A DNA stretch of 56,622 bases, from assembly GCA_023439125.1 (NCBI GenBank), contig JAEXOU010000020.1, forward strand, positions 1 through 56,622, given 5' to 3'. The position numbers and the translations under genes are program-made. A model generated the notes under the pieces. The model was not told where the DNA came from. It ran no database searches and saw only the letters and a program-made list of their open reading frames with translations. Positions within the stretch are counted from its first letter, which is position 1, and every line of letters begins with the position of its first letter. The DNA is from Bacillota bacterium. GTDB taxonomy: Bacteria; Bacillota; Clostridia; Lachnospirales; Lachnospiraceae. Below, in pieces: positions 17,205-26,012 of the stretch.

Positions 17205-17399
17205 CCTATAAGCAACAATATTTTATTTTTATTACTAAATGATCCTCCATAAAACATATTGGACGATCCACTCATTTTACTAATCAAAAATGAGAACCGT
17301 CGGATATGTTAACATAGAACAAATCAGAATGCAAGAAAAAACAATCACAGAATTTTTCTCATTAATTCACGCATTTCTGTAATATTTACATAGAGATAT

Positions 17400-17951
17400 T
17401 TATTCCATGGCAATCTTTGTCTTTAAAAGCTGCAATTCTTCTAAATAGATACAGTGTGGAATTAAATTTTTCTCCACCTTGTCCATACATTCTTCAAAGT
17501 TCATCCATTGAACTTCTTCAACCTCACTCTCTTGAAGTTGAAAATCTTCTGCCTCCATGTCTTTCCACAGTAAATAAACATTACTCACTTGGTTATCAAA
17601 AAAAAGTTTTCCATAAAATTGCTCTTTAAATTGAAATCTTCGCTGTCCACAAAAAATCAACTCTTCTGGTAATACATCAATCCCAAGCTCTTCTTTCAGT
17701 TCACGAATGGCGGAAGGTACAAAATCGATTCCAGCTGGAATGTGACCAGCGCTTGAAATATCATAACAGCCAGGATATGAGTCTTTATCCTTGCATCTCT
17801 TTTGTAGTAAAACCTGTATCTCATCATTTTTCTTTCGGAACAACCATACATGAGAAGTTCTATGGAGAAGCCCCTTCTCATGAGCAATGGTACGTTCAAT
17901 TTGTTCTCCTGTTGGTTCGCCCGTTTCACTTACGATGTCTAAATATTCCAT
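17400..17951 (-). CDS. Nudix hydrolase (Idi/YfcD-like) with an altered Nudix box
   Basis: 183 residues. The opening MEYLDIVSETGEPTGE and LLHRTSHVWLFRKK match the isopentenyl-diphosphate-isomerase-like Nudix group (YfcD type). The Nudix box GHIPAG-I-DFVPSAI-RELKEELGI keeps the RExxEELG metal site but has Ile where the first Glu of GX5E is expected (codon ATC). That could weaken or change catalysis. GGGGGA precedes the ATG. It starts 20 bp after the histidine kinase and probably belongs to that transcript. Substrate unknown. Confidence 0.85.
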   Translation of the reverse strand: MEYLDIVSETGEPTGEQIERTIAHEKGLLHRTSHVWLFRKKNDEIQVLLQKRCKDKDSYPGCYDISSAGHIPAGIDFVPSAIRELKEELGIDVLPEELIFCGQRRFQFKEQFYGKLFFDNQVSNVYLLWKDMEAEDFQLQESEVEEVQWMNFEECMDKVEKNLIPHCIYLEELQLLKTKIAME

Positions 17952-17970
17952 TCTATTCCCCCGAAACTTT

Positions 17971-18891
17971 TTAGTTTTTCTTGTTAATATCGATTAATAC
18001 GTTCGCTGTTGTGTTAGGAAAATGCACTTGAATCGTAAGTACTTTGGACTGAAGAGAAGCACTTACGTTTCCCCCCATTTGCTCCGTTAAGTGCTTTACA
18101 ATGGAAAGTCCTAACCCTGTAGATTTTCTCGCACTGTCTCCTACATAGAAGCGGTCAAAGAGCCGCTTTACATCCGGCATTTCTTCTGAGTTAACTATAT
18201 TTGAAAACTCCATAACTATGTCATGATCCTTCTTAAACTGAACACGAATTTCTTCTTTTGCATGTGCGATACAATTGCGAATCAAGTTCTGTACAATTCG
18301 AATCGTCATCTCACGATCTGCTGTCACAATGACTGGACACTCCTCCATAGTCAACTTAAGTCCTTTTTCTTCTAGCATTGGAACTGCAGTAGCGAAACAT
18401 TCTGCCACCAAATTCGTTAGGTTCAATTGTACCATAGTTACTTGTGGTTTTGCATCTAATAAGTACGCATATTCAAAAAAATGCTCAATTAAATTTCCTA
18501 ATTCCCCAATATGCTTTTCTACTACCTCTACCTTTTCTCTCTGATCCTTCGATAATTCGTTTTTGTGCAATAGCTGAACATAGCCTTTAATTGCAGTGAG
18601 TGGAGTTCGTAAATCATGAGAAATATTCGCAATCATTTTCTTTAAATCCTCTTCTTCAGAAACGACTTTAAGGCGGAGAGTTTCTTCCGCCTTTAAACAT
18701 TTATTAATATTTTCAATTAATTGATTCAGTTCTTTATCAAACAAATCAATACTTATAATTTGATTCGTTTGATTGCAAAGCCTCTTATCTAGCAATCGAT
18801 TCACATTTCGTAATTGCATCCTCATAAAGATGGCATATGCAAATAAGATAAGTATGAAAATAATTAAAATAACAATAACGAAGATTATCAT
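17971..18891 (-). CDS. Sensor histidine kinase of the two-component/ABC operon
   Basis: 306 residues with one N-terminal membrane helix (residues 2-23) and no real extracellular domain, the intramembrane-sensing architecture used with ABC transporters. The phospho-acceptor His92 lies in NISHDLRTPLTAIKGY, the N box is NLIRNCIAHAK and the G2 box STGLGLSIVKHL. The D/G1 box is weak (FSNIVNSEE), as in kinases of lantibiotic-related clusters. It is the last signalling gene of the operon RR-ATPase-permease-HK and probably senses transporter state or peptide antibiotic. The start is at 18891 behind GAGGTGG. Confidence 0.9.
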   Translation of the reverse strand: MIIFVIVILIIFILILFAYAIFMRMQLRNVNRLLDKRLCNQTNQIISIDLFDKELNQLIENINKCLKAEETLRLKVVSEEEDLKKMIANISHDLRTPLTAIKGYVQLLHKNELSKDQREKVEVVEKHIGELGNLIEHFFEYAYLLDAKPQVTMVQLNLTNLVAECFATAVPMLEEKGLKLTMEECPVIVTADREMTIRIVQNLIRNCIAHAKEEIRVQFKKDHDIVMEFSNIVNSEEMPDVKRLFDRFYVGDSARKSTGLGLSIVKHLTEQMGGNVSASLQSKVLTIQVHFPNTTANVLIDINKKN

Positions 18892-18910
18892 ATGCCACCT
18901 CTCACGATTT

Positions 18911-18990
18911 ATTTTATCTCTGATATATTTTATCTCTGATATATTTTATCTCTGGTTTATATTATCTCTACTTATTTTATCTCTGATTTT
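18911..18990. repeat. Five tandem 15-16 bp repeats at the permease/kinase junction
   Basis: Plus-strand unit TTTTATCTCTGATATA, about five copies with drift. On the coding strand the first copy is the end of the permease gene itself (CAGAGATAAAATAA, giving SEIK-stop). The rest extend the intercistronic gap to the kinase ribosome binding site. This looks like local slippage amplification of the gene's 3' end. Confidence 0.8.
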
Positions 18991-19754
18991 TTAAATCCAA
19001 CATATGTGATTACACGCATGATATTAATAAATACCAAACTAGAAATAACGTATTTAATCAAAGTTCCAGTACTCATATCCATCGTAAGTACGGCTTTTCC
19101 ATATGGAAGAAGCTCAACAACATCAGCCAAAGCAGAAATCTTTGCAACCATTACCATGAAAAAATCGACAACAAAAAGAAAAACAACACCGATTACGGTT
19201 ACTACAACCGACTTTCTTACCTTAAATGCAATTGGAATGCAAATACTAAGTCGCGCAACATGTAAAACAATACTTACAAGGAGAACCAAAATTGCTTTCC
19301 CTATATTATCACCAGTGATACTGAATCCTTGCGGATTTGACATTAACATTGTATAGGTTGAGAAATTAAAGTTCGGTGAAAAAGAACCCTGTGCTAAAAA
19401 TCCAATGAATCCTACAAGAGCATATGGAAGAACTAAGATACTGATGACAAGACAATAGATAATAACTTTGCTTGTAACAATTGCTTTTCTACCACGTGAA
19501 ATCTCATCGTGTATATTCTTATTATCAAAATCGCTACAGATGATATTACCTGCGATCAAACTTCCGATGACAGAGATAATGAAGGCATCAGTTAAACCTG
19601 AAGCCGTATCTGCTGTTACATCAAGTTTTCCTAAAGCTACTCCATTCGACAATACTGCCAAAATAACTGCACATAGTGTTGTTACCAAAAGACTTACTTT
19701 AAATGTCATAGATTTACGTAATTCATATAGCTTCGCATGCATGAGATTAATCAT
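18972..19754 (-). CDS. ABC transporter permease, LanE/LanG-like (ABC-2 type)
   Basis: About 260 residues with six hydrophobic segments and no ATPase domain. NLMHAKLYELRKSMTFKVSLLV at the start and the GNIICSDFDNKNIHDEISRG loop are typical of lantibiotic-immunity/ABC-2 permeases, where the conserved loop reads EFRxGTIR or similar. I take the ATG at 19754, eight bases after GGAGG within the end of the ATPase gene, so the genes overlap and are coupled. Its partner is the ATPase at 19747-20670. Probable role: export or expulsion of a membrane-active peptide from the membrane (inference). Confidence 0.82.
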   Translation of the reverse strand: MINLMHAKLYELRKSMTFKVSLLVTTLCAVILAVLSNGVALGKLDVTADTASGLTDAFIISVIGSLIAGNIICSDFDNKNIHDEISRGRKAIVTSKVIIYCLVISILVLPYALVGFIGFLAQGSFSPNFNFSTYTMLMSNPQGFSITGDNIGKAILVLLVSIVLHVARLSICIPIAFKVRKSVVVTVIGVVFLFVVDFFMVMVAKISALADVVELLPYGKAVLTMDMSTGTLIKYVISSLVFINIMRVITYVGFKKSEIK

Positions 19755-20670
19755 TTTGGTCGCCTCCAATCACAGATAAATAGTACTTTTCAAGGGTATC
19801 ACCTTCTACAGAAAATTTAGTTGGAATGACTCCATTCTCATAAATTGTCTGCATTACCATTTTTCGTTCATCCAAGTATTGAAAAAGCTGTACACAATGA
19901 TTGCGCATCACCTTATATTCCTTGGTATGGAGTTTACTTTCAATGATTTGCACAAGTTTATCTGGTTCATCGCATTCAATCAATAAATGATGTTTACAAC
20001 GTTCCTCCAATTCCTCATGCGTTAGCACCTGCTTAATCTCACCCTGATCAATAATAATATAATCAGTTGCGGTTTGATATAATTCTGGTAAATTATGACT
20101 CGATATTAATACTGTAATATGGTGTTTCTCACATACCTCTCGAATTAAGTTACGAACTTCAACAACTCCAATCGGGTCCAAACCATTCACCGGTTCATCC
20201 AAAATCAATAATTCTGGATTTCCAATTAACGAGATTGCAATTCCAAGACGTTGTTTCATTCCTAATGAAAAATCTTTTACCTTTTTCTTCTTTACATCTT
20301 GTAGTCCAACAGTTTCCAATAATTCATCATCAAGAGTACTACTTGGTATTCCTCTCATAATACGATGTAATGTTAAATTCTCTTTTGCTGTCATTGCTCC
20401 ATTCATACTTGGATATTCGATAAGACACCCAATGCGTTTCAACTCTTCACAAAATTCCTTATCATTATTAGAACCAAACAATTGGATTTTCCCATCGGTT
20501 GGAAAGCCTAATCCAGCAATCATCCTCATCAAAGTTGTTTTTCCAGCACCATTTTTACCAATAAGACCATATATTTTCCCAGCTTCCAATTGAAGATTTA
20601 CATTATGCAAAGCTTTAAAATTGCGAAACTGTTTTGTTACATTACTTACATTTACAACCAGTTGACTCAT
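19747..20670 (-). CDS. ABC transporter ATP-binding protein, LanF/BcrA-like
   Basis: 307 residues. Walker A GKNGAGKTT, signature FSLGMKQRLGIA, Walker B LLILDEPVNGLD and switch SSHN are all intact. The C-terminal end LEKYYLSVIGG is characteristic of lantibiotic-immunity and bacitracin-type ATPases. It follows the response regulator by about 115 bp and overlaps the permease. It energises the two-gene transporter, which most likely gives resistance to, and helps sense, a peptide antibiotic. AAGGAGAGG precedes the ATG. Confidence 0.9.
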   Translation of the reverse strand: MSQLVVNVSNVTKQFRNFKALHNVNLQLEAGKIYGLIGKNGAGKTTLMRMIAGLGFPTDGKIQLFGSNNDKEFCEELKRIGCLIEYPSMNGAMTAKENLTLHRIMRGIPSSTLDDELLETVGLQDVKKKKVKDFSLGMKQRLGIAISLIGNPELLILDEPVNGLDPIGVVEVRNLIREVCEKHHITVLISSHNLPELYQTATDYIIIDQGEIKQVLTHEELEERCKHHLLIECDEPDKLVQIIESKLHTKEYKVMRNHCVQLFQYLDERKMVMQTIYENGVIPTKFSVEGDTLEKYYLSVIGGDQND

Positions 20671-20784
20671 GATGTTCCTCTCCTTTTCTCTTTGTTTAAG
20701 ATAAGTATAATAGGAAAAGGTTTAGAAAAGGTTAAGACCATTCGAGTAATTGATAAGATTTTGTAAAACGAGTTCCTATACTTT

Positions 20785-21471
20785 TTACGATATCTTCGTA
20801 TCTTTTGTCAGTCGATATCCAAGCCCCCATACAGTTTCAATATATTCCTCCTCTGGGTCAGCCTTTTTTAGCTTTGTCCTTAAATTACTCAGATGTGTTT
20901 TAACAGTATTATCATCGCCGAAGTACTCTTCTCCCCAGATCATCTCATAAAGATTTGCTTTCGTAAAAACTTTGTTCTTATTTTTTACCATTGCTTCTAG
21001 AATCGAATACTCTTTAGCAGTAAAGTCAATCTCTTGTCCATTTACTATGATACGCTTTGTTTGCTCTTCTAGAATCAGGTTTCGATGCTGATACGTTTTT
21101 GTTTTCTCCTCAATTACTTTGGTTCTACGTAGATTTGCTTCTACTCTTGCTACGACCTCTTCTAAATCAAAAGGTTTCGTAATGTAATCATCAGCACCTA
21201 ACTTTAATAAGTCTATCTTTGTTCCAACCATATCTTTTGCAGAAATTACAATGACTGGAACATTAGAATAGGAACGTAGCTCCTTTAGTATCTGATCACC
21301 GCTTTTATAAGGAAGCATCAAATCAAGTAATACAAGCTCATATTGATGTTGCTTTAATTCCTTACTCCCATCAATACCAGAATAAACAGACTTTGTCTCA
21401 TATCCTGCATCCGATAAAGCCTCTGATAGCATGTGGTTAACATCTATGTTATCTTCTATAATTAAGATCAT
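20785..21471 (-). CDS. OmpR/PhoB-family response regulator
   Basis: 228 residues. The receiver domain (1-120) has the acidic pocket EDN (residues 6-8), phospho-acceptor Asp50 in LLDLMLP, the switch Ser in VIVISAKD and the conserved Lys in TKPF. The winged-helix DNA-binding domain (130-225) ends in VKTHLSNLRTKLKK..VWGLGYRL. It is the first gene of the RR-ABC-HK operon and would be activated by the kinase at 17971-18891. A TATAAT box lies about 35 bp upstream without a clear -35. Confidence 0.93.
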   Translation of the reverse strand: MILIIEDNIDVNHMLSEALSDAGYETKSVYSGIDGSKELKQHQYELVLLDLMLPYKSGDQILKELRSYSNVPVIVISAKDMVGTKIDLLKLGADDYITKPFDLEEVVARVEANLRRTKVIEEKTKTYQHRNLILEEQTKRIIVNGQEIDFTAKEYSILEAMVKNKNKVFTKANLYEMIWGEEYFGDDNTVKTHLSNLRTKLKKADPEEEYIETVWGLGYRLTKDTKIS

Positions 21472-21620
21472 TATAATTCACCAGCCTTGCTTTCGTATTT
21501 TCTTAAATTATAACATAAATTAAATAAAAAAGTATTTTATGTACATAATATCTTCCTCCTTTTTGGATGCTTTTTTTACATACGAGGAAATTCAGAGGAA
21601 TTTCCTAATATAAAAAAAAA

Positions 21621-21649
21621 GAACTGTTTGGTAACATACCAACCAGTTC
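21621..21649. terminator. Intrinsic terminator of the cold-shock gene
   Basis: A stem of about 13 bp (GAACTGGTTGGTA with TACCAAACAGTTC, one mismatch) around a 3-base loop, followed on the minus strand by a run of nine T residues. An A/T flank on the other side could also stop plus-strand transcripts. Confidence 0.85.
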
Positions 21650-21688
21650 CTTTTTAAGTTTTCTTTAAATTACAAACACTTAATATAC

Positions 21689-21892
21689 TTAAGCAACATT
21701 AACGTTAACTGCTTGTACTCCACGATTTCCCTGGATAGTATCAAAAGTTACCTTCTGACCTTCTTCCAAAGTTTTGAAGCCGTCACTAACAATACCTGAA
21801 AAGTGAACGAATACATCTTCGTTAGTTGCGCTGTTTGTGATAAAACCGAAACCTTTTTGACCATTAAACCATTTAACTGTACCTTTATTCAT
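21689..21892 (-). CDS. Cold-shock protein (CspA/CspB family)
   Basis: 67-residue single cold-shock domain that binds single-stranded RNA/DNA and acts as an RNA chaperone. RNP1 KGFGFI lies at residues 13-18 and RNP2 VFVHF at 27-31, with MNKGTVKWFN at the start and GVQAVNV near the end. The true start is the ATG at 21892, eight bases after GGAGG. An 18-residue upstream extension in the open frame lacks a site. It is monocistronic, with its own consensus promoter and a leader of about 126 nt containing a terminator-like hairpin. Confidence 0.95.
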   Translation of the reverse strand: MNKGTVKWFNGQKGFGFITNSATNEDVFVHFSGIVSDGFKTLEEGQKVTFDTIQGNRGVQAVNVNVA

Positions 21893-21934
21893 GAAAAGAT
21901 ACCTCCATAATATAATAATTATATATCGGTGATA

Positions 21935-21998
21935 AAAAAAAATCACATATTTTTGTAAATCATAATTTGCTAATCATGACTTACAAAAATATGTGAAT
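21935..21998 (-). promoter_or_regulatory. Terminator-like hairpin in the cold-shock gene leader (putative attenuator)
   Basis: In the leader RNA, TCACATATTTTTGTAAGTCAT pairs with ATGATTTACAAAAATATGTG over about 20 bp (one mismatch, loop of about 12). It is followed at once by nine U residues. It lies between the promoter (22025-22053) and the ribosome binding site (about 21901-21905). In form it is an intrinsic terminator placed before the gene it precedes. Confidence 0.75.
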
Positions 21999-22024
21999 CA
22001 AATTAATCATCTCAATATAGGTAC

Positions 22025-22053
22025 AGTATACATGAGAATAGATTATTTGTCAA
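22025..22053 (-). promoter_or_regulatory. Consensus promoter of the cold-shock gene
   Basis: On the minus strand TTGACA (22053-22048), 17-base spacer, TATACT (22030-22025). The predicted start is near 22018, giving a leader of about 126 nt. Confidence 0.88.
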
Positions 22054-22070
22054 GCGTATATTTGCAATAT

Positions 22071-22230
22071 TAAAAAAAATCCAAAATAGAGTGTAATAGA
22101 AAGTTCTTCGCACCTTCCATTACATAAAAATAACGCCAAAAGGAAGACTCTATCATGCACACAAGCGCGATAGGAAGAAGTCGCTTCCAACCGCGCTTGG
22201 TGCGAGTGTTTTGCAAGCAAAACACGTTTT
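22071..22230. terminator. Probable terminator region behind oppA
   Basis: Minus strand: TGTAAT..ATTACA (22124-22092) forms a hairpin followed 12 bases later by eight T residues. A second perfect dyad GTGTTTTGC/GCAAAACAC lies at about 22206-22227 with its T-run on the plus strand. Which one ends the opp transcript is unclear. Confidence 0.4.
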
Positions 22231-22257
22231 TATTTAATTATTAACGAAACAAGATGA

Positions 22258-23865
22258 TTACTGAATATCTGCATACATAAAGTGCCAGTAACCATATGGG
22301 GAATGCCAAGCACCTGTAATCTTAGAACTCTGTAACCAGAAATCGTTATAGTAAGCCAATGGAATACATCCTGCTTCATTCATTAATGCATCTTCTGCTG
22401 CATGTAATGCTTGTGAACGAACTGCAGGATCTTGAGATGTACGAGAAGTATCCATAGCAGCATCGAATGCGGCGCTATTAAACTTACCATCATTATTACC
22501 ATTTGAACTATATAAAATATCTAACATGTTGGATGGATCGTTATAATCTCCTACCCAACCGTTTCTTGCTACATCGAAATCACCGCCACGACGCATTGGT
22601 GTAAAACTTGCCCACTCAACAATATTTACTTCAAGAGTTACGCCGATTTCAGCCCATGCCTGTTGTAAGTATTCAGCTACAACTTTATGGTAACCAGAAT
22701 CATTGGTTGTATATGTAATTGTTGGGAAACCTTCTCCATTAGGATATCCAGCTTCTGCCAATAATGCCTTAGCTCCTTCAATATCAGCTGTAGTACTTAA
22801 GTAAGGTTTACCACCATTTGCATTATCGCTGAAGAATTTTCCATCTGTATCAAGCCAGCCAGCTCCCATAAAGTTTGTAGCTGGTGAATATGTGCCCTGC
22901 ATTAATGTATTTGCTACATACTCACGATCGATTGCTAAGCTTAATGCTTTACGAACTGTAGGATTAGTGAAAGGCTCTCTCTGGCAGTTTAATGACACAT
23001 AGTATGTACCAATAATCTGCTCAATATGGAATTCAGAATTGCCTTCAAGACTTGGAATTTCTTCTGTTGGAACATCCTTAATCATTAAAACTTCGCCTGT
23101 CTTATAAGCACTATAAGCAGCATTCGCATCTTCCATAAGAACCCATTTAATCTTATCTAATTTAATCGCATCTTTGTTCCAGTAGTTTTCATTCTTACTC
23201 ATCATAATATGAGAACCAGGTACCCATTCTGTAACTTTGAATGGACCATTACTTATATAAGTTTCTGGTTTTGTTGCCCATGCATCACCATTCTTTTCAA
23301 TTGTAGCTTTCTGAACAGGACTTAATGTTGCAAACGCTACAATACTTTCAAAATATGGACAATAGGATGAAAGTTCAACTACAAATGTCTTGTCATCAGG
23401 AGCAGATACTGCTAATGCATCTACGTTACCTGCACTTGCTTCCTCATAACCTTTTACCATAGATAATACGGTTTCAGCATAAGGTGCAGCTGTATTAGGA
23501 TCACATACACGTTTCCAGCTGTATACAAAATCACTAGCTGTTAATGGAGTACCATCGGACCATTTTAATCCATCACGTAAATGGAATGTCCAAGTTAACT
23601 TATCTTCAGAAACATCATAAGATTCTGCTGTACCTGGAACAATTTTGTTGTCTTTATCAATGATTAAAAGACACTCATAGGAATGTAAAATCATGTTACC
23701 ACCATCAACCGCACTATTCAGTGCTGGATCGATCGTCTCTGGGTTTGGTCCAACTTGTACTGCAAGTACTTTCTCATCGGAACCTGCTTTTTTGCCACAA
23801 CCTGCGAATGCCAATACATTCAATACCATGACAGCAACAAGCAATAACGTTATTTTCTTTTTCAT
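22258..23865 (-). CDS. oppA: Oligopeptide-binding lipoprotein (extracellular solute-binding family 5)
   Basis: 535 residues. Lipoprotein signal peptide with lipobox LAFAGC (Cys23), then a family 5 solute-binding fold: LTWTFHLRDGLKWSDGTPLTASDFVYSWKR and IDREYVANTLMQG..PA are classic OppA/DppA signatures. It captures peptides outside the membrane and delivers them to OppBC. It is the last gene of the minus-strand set oppB-C-D-F-A, 151 bp after oppF. That gap holds a TATAAT box, so extra transcription of the abundant binding protein is likely. GAGGAGG precedes the ATG. Confidence 0.93.
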   Translation of the reverse strand: MKKKITLLLVAVMVLNVLAFAGCGKKAGSDEKVLAVQVGPNPETIDPALNSAVDGGNMILHSYECLLIIDKDNKIVPGTAESYDVSEDKLTWTFHLRDGLKWSDGTPLTASDFVYSWKRVCDPNTAAPYAETVLSMVKGYEEASAGNVDALAVSAPDDKTFVVELSSYCPYFESIVAFATLSPVQKATIEKNGDAWATKPETYISNGPFKVTEWVPGSHIMMSKNENYWNKDAIKLDKIKWVLMEDANAAYSAYKTGEVLMIKDVPTEEIPSLEGNSEFHIEQIIGTYYVSLNCQREPFTNPTVRKALSLAIDREYVANTLMQGTYSPATNFMGAGWLDTDGKFFSDNANGGKPYLSTTADIEGAKALLAEAGYPNGEGFPTITYTTNDSGYHKVVAEYLQQAWAEIGVTLEVNIVEWASFTPMRRGGDFDVARNGWVGDYNDPSNMLDILYSSNGNNDGKFNSAAFDAAMDTSRTSQDPAVRSQALHAAEDALMNEAGCIPLAYYNDFWLQSSKITGAWHSPYGYWHFMYADIQ

Positions 23866-23964
23866 AAATTTCCTCCTCTTAATATTTTATATCAATAATT
23901 TAATGCGATAAAGTTGAAATACCAATCATAACTCCGAAAGAGGTATGATGATTAATAGCCATAA

Positions 23965-23994
23965 ATTATAGCATTAAATTACTAATAACAACAA
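23965..23994 (-). promoter_or_regulatory. Internal promoter for oppA
   Basis: Minus strand TTGTTG, 18-base spacer, TATAAT (23970-23965), about 100 bp before oppA. The -35 is imperfect. Confidence 0.45.
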
Positions 23995-24016
23995 AAAAAC
24001 AATGACAATAACCTTA

Positions 24017-25006
24017 CTAATTTACCTTATCTAAATGATGGCAAGCTGCAAAGTGTCCTTTTGACACTTCCTGCCACTCAGGCACTTCATTGGCACATCG
24101 CTCATCAGCATATGGACATCTTGTACGGAAGGTACATCCGGATGGTGGATTCATCGGACTTGGTACATCACCACTTAACACAATTCTCTTACTTTTTCTT
24201 GCAACCTTTGGGTCTGCAATTGGGATTGCTGAAATCAAACTCTTTGTATACGGATGTACGCTATGAAATGTCAATTCATAACTATCTGCCAACTCAACAA
24301 GTCTACCAAGATACATAACACCAATACGATTGGATATATGTTTTACTACAGAAAGGTCATGTGCGATAAACAGATACGTTAAGCCCATTTGAGCTTGTAA
24401 ATCTTCAAACATATTGACAACCTGTGCTTGAATGGAAACATCCAAGGCTGAGATTGGTTCATCACAGACGATAAATTCTGGATTAACAGCCAAAGCTCTA
24501 GCAATTCCTACTCTCTGTCTTTGACCACCGGAAAACTCATGTGGATAACGATTCGCATGTTCTGTATTTAAGCCAACTTTTCTTAGCATCTCTGTTATCA
24601 TGTCATATCGCTCTTGCTTCGAAGATGCCAATTTATGAATATCAATTGCTTCCCCTACGATATCACTAACTGTCATTCGGGGGTCTAGACTTGCATATGG
24701 ATCTTGAAAAACGATTTGCATCTTACGACGGTATGGTAGCATATCTACCTTAACTTTATTCTCATAATCAAAGATAACGTTTCCATCATATACAATTTTT
24801 CCACCAGTAGGCTCATGAAGTCGTAAAATCGATCTTCCTGTTGTTGTTTTACCACAACCACTCTCTCCAACTAAGCCCAATGTTTCTCCTTTATTAATAT
24901 AAAAGGAGACATCATCAACAGCTTTTACGAATCGTTTGTTTTTACCAAAGCCACCTACTGGAAAGTACTGCTTTAAGTGTTCTACTTGCAATAATTTATT
25001 ATCCAT
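24017..25006 (-). CDS. oppF: Oligopeptide ABC transporter ATP-binding protein OppF
   Basis: 329 residues. Walker A GESGCGKTTTGR, Q-loop VFQDPYASLDPRMTV, signature FSGGQRQRVGIARAL, Walker B FIVCDEPISALD, and the C-terminal oligopeptide-family tail PSGCTFRTRCPYADERC with its Cys motif. It pairs with OppD to power peptide import. Its ATG follows the oppD stop by one base, with GGAGGAG inside the end of oppD, so translation is coupled. Confidence 0.93.
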   Translation of the reverse strand: MDNKLLQVEHLKQYFPVGGFGKNKRFVKAVDDVSFYINKGETLGLVGESGCGKTTTGRSILRLHEPTGGKIVYDGNVIFDYENKVKVDMLPYRRKMQIVFQDPYASLDPRMTVSDIVGEAIDIHKLASSKQERYDMITEMLRKVGLNTEHANRYPHEFSGGQRQRVGIARALAVNPEFIVCDEPISALDVSIQAQVVNMFEDLQAQMGLTYLFIAHDLSVVKHISNRIGVMYLGRLVELADSYELTFHSVHPYTKSLISAIPIADPKVARKSKRIVLSGDVPSPMNPPSGCTFRTRCPYADERCANEVPEWQEVSKGHFAACHHLDKVN

Positions 25007-25007
25007 A

Positions 25008-26000
25008 CTATTGCTCCTCCTCGTAATTGCTCTTTTGATTCATAAAACACAGAGCATAATGTGTCTCACCAAAATTAGTTACAGGAGGCATCTCACGTAA
25101 ACAAATCTTCATACAATTTTTACAACGAGGTGCAAACGGACAACCCTTTGGAGGATTTAGTAAATCCACTGGTGTTCCCTCTATTGGAACGAGTCGTTCA
25201 TGTTCTTTTGCATCTAGTCTTGGAATACTCTTAAGTAAGCCTTTTGTATATTCATGTTTTGGATGATAGAAAATTTCTTCTGTAGTGCCATACTCTATGA
25301 TTCTACCCGCATACATAACTGCAATCTTCTCACACATATTTGCAACGATACCCAAATCATGAGTAATCATAATAATAGCCATACCAAGTTTATTCTTTAA
25401 TTGCATCATGAGTTCAAGAATCTGAGCCTGAATCGTAACATCGAGCGCAGTCGTTGGTTCATCCGCTATTAATAACTTTGGTTTACAAGCTAAAGCGATT
25501 GCAATCATAACACGCTGTCTCATACCACCGGATAATTCATGTGGATACTGTTTTAGACGGCGTTCCGGTTCATTAATTCCTACTAACTTAAGTAATTCAA
25601 TTGCTTGTGCCTGAGCCTCTTTTGCGTCGGCATTCGTATGTAAAAGGATAACTTCACGGATCTGATTCCCAATCGTATATACAGGATTTAGACTTGTCAT
25701 CGGATCCTGAAAGATAATCGAAATATCATTTCCTCTTAACTTTAACATTTCCTTTTCAGATAATTCATCAATTCTATGATCATCAAATACAATACTTCCA
25801 CCAATTAGTCTACCTGGATAAGCTGTTAATCCGATTAAACTATATGCTGTAACTGATTTTCCAGAACCACTTTCTCCAACAATTCCAAGTACTTCTCCTT
25901 CTGCCAAATGAATGGATACGTCATTAAGCGCTTTTATCTCCCCAGCAGGAGTGAAGAAAGAAAGACGTTCATTTTTAATATCTACAAGTGTTTTAGCCAT
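25008..26000 (-). CDS. oppD: Oligopeptide ABC transporter ATP-binding protein OppD
   Basis: 330 residues. Walker A GESGSGKSVTAY, Q-loop IFQDPMTSLNPVYTI, signature LSGGMRQRVMIAIAL, Walker B LLIADEPTTALDVT, and the tail PPKGCPFAPRCKNCMKIC with four Cys that in relatives bind an iron-sulfur cluster. It is the second ATPase of the Opp importer. It starts 12 bp after oppC with AAGGAGAG ahead of the ATG. Confidence 0.93.
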   Translation of the reverse strand: MAKTLVDIKNERLSFFTPAGEIKALNDVSIHLAEGEVLGIVGESGSGKSVTAYSLIGLTAYPGRLIGGSIVFDDHRIDELSEKEMLKLRGNDISIIFQDPMTSLNPVYTIGNQIREVILLHTNADAKEAQAQAIELLKLVGINEPERRLKQYPHELSGGMRQRVMIAIALACKPKLLIADEPTTALDVTIQAQILELMMQLKNKLGMAIIMITHDLGIVANMCEKIAVMYAGRIIEYGTTEEIFYHPKHEYTKGLLKSIPRLDAKEHERLVPIEGTPVDLLNPPKGCPFAPRCKNCMKICLREMPPVTNFGETHYALCFMNQKSNYEEEQ

Positions 26001-26012
26001 AGTCTCTCCTTT

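Noticed and set aside
18911..18990. CRISPR-like or iteron array
   Set aside because: Only five contiguous 15-16 bp units beginning in a coding sequence; no spacers and no replication gene.
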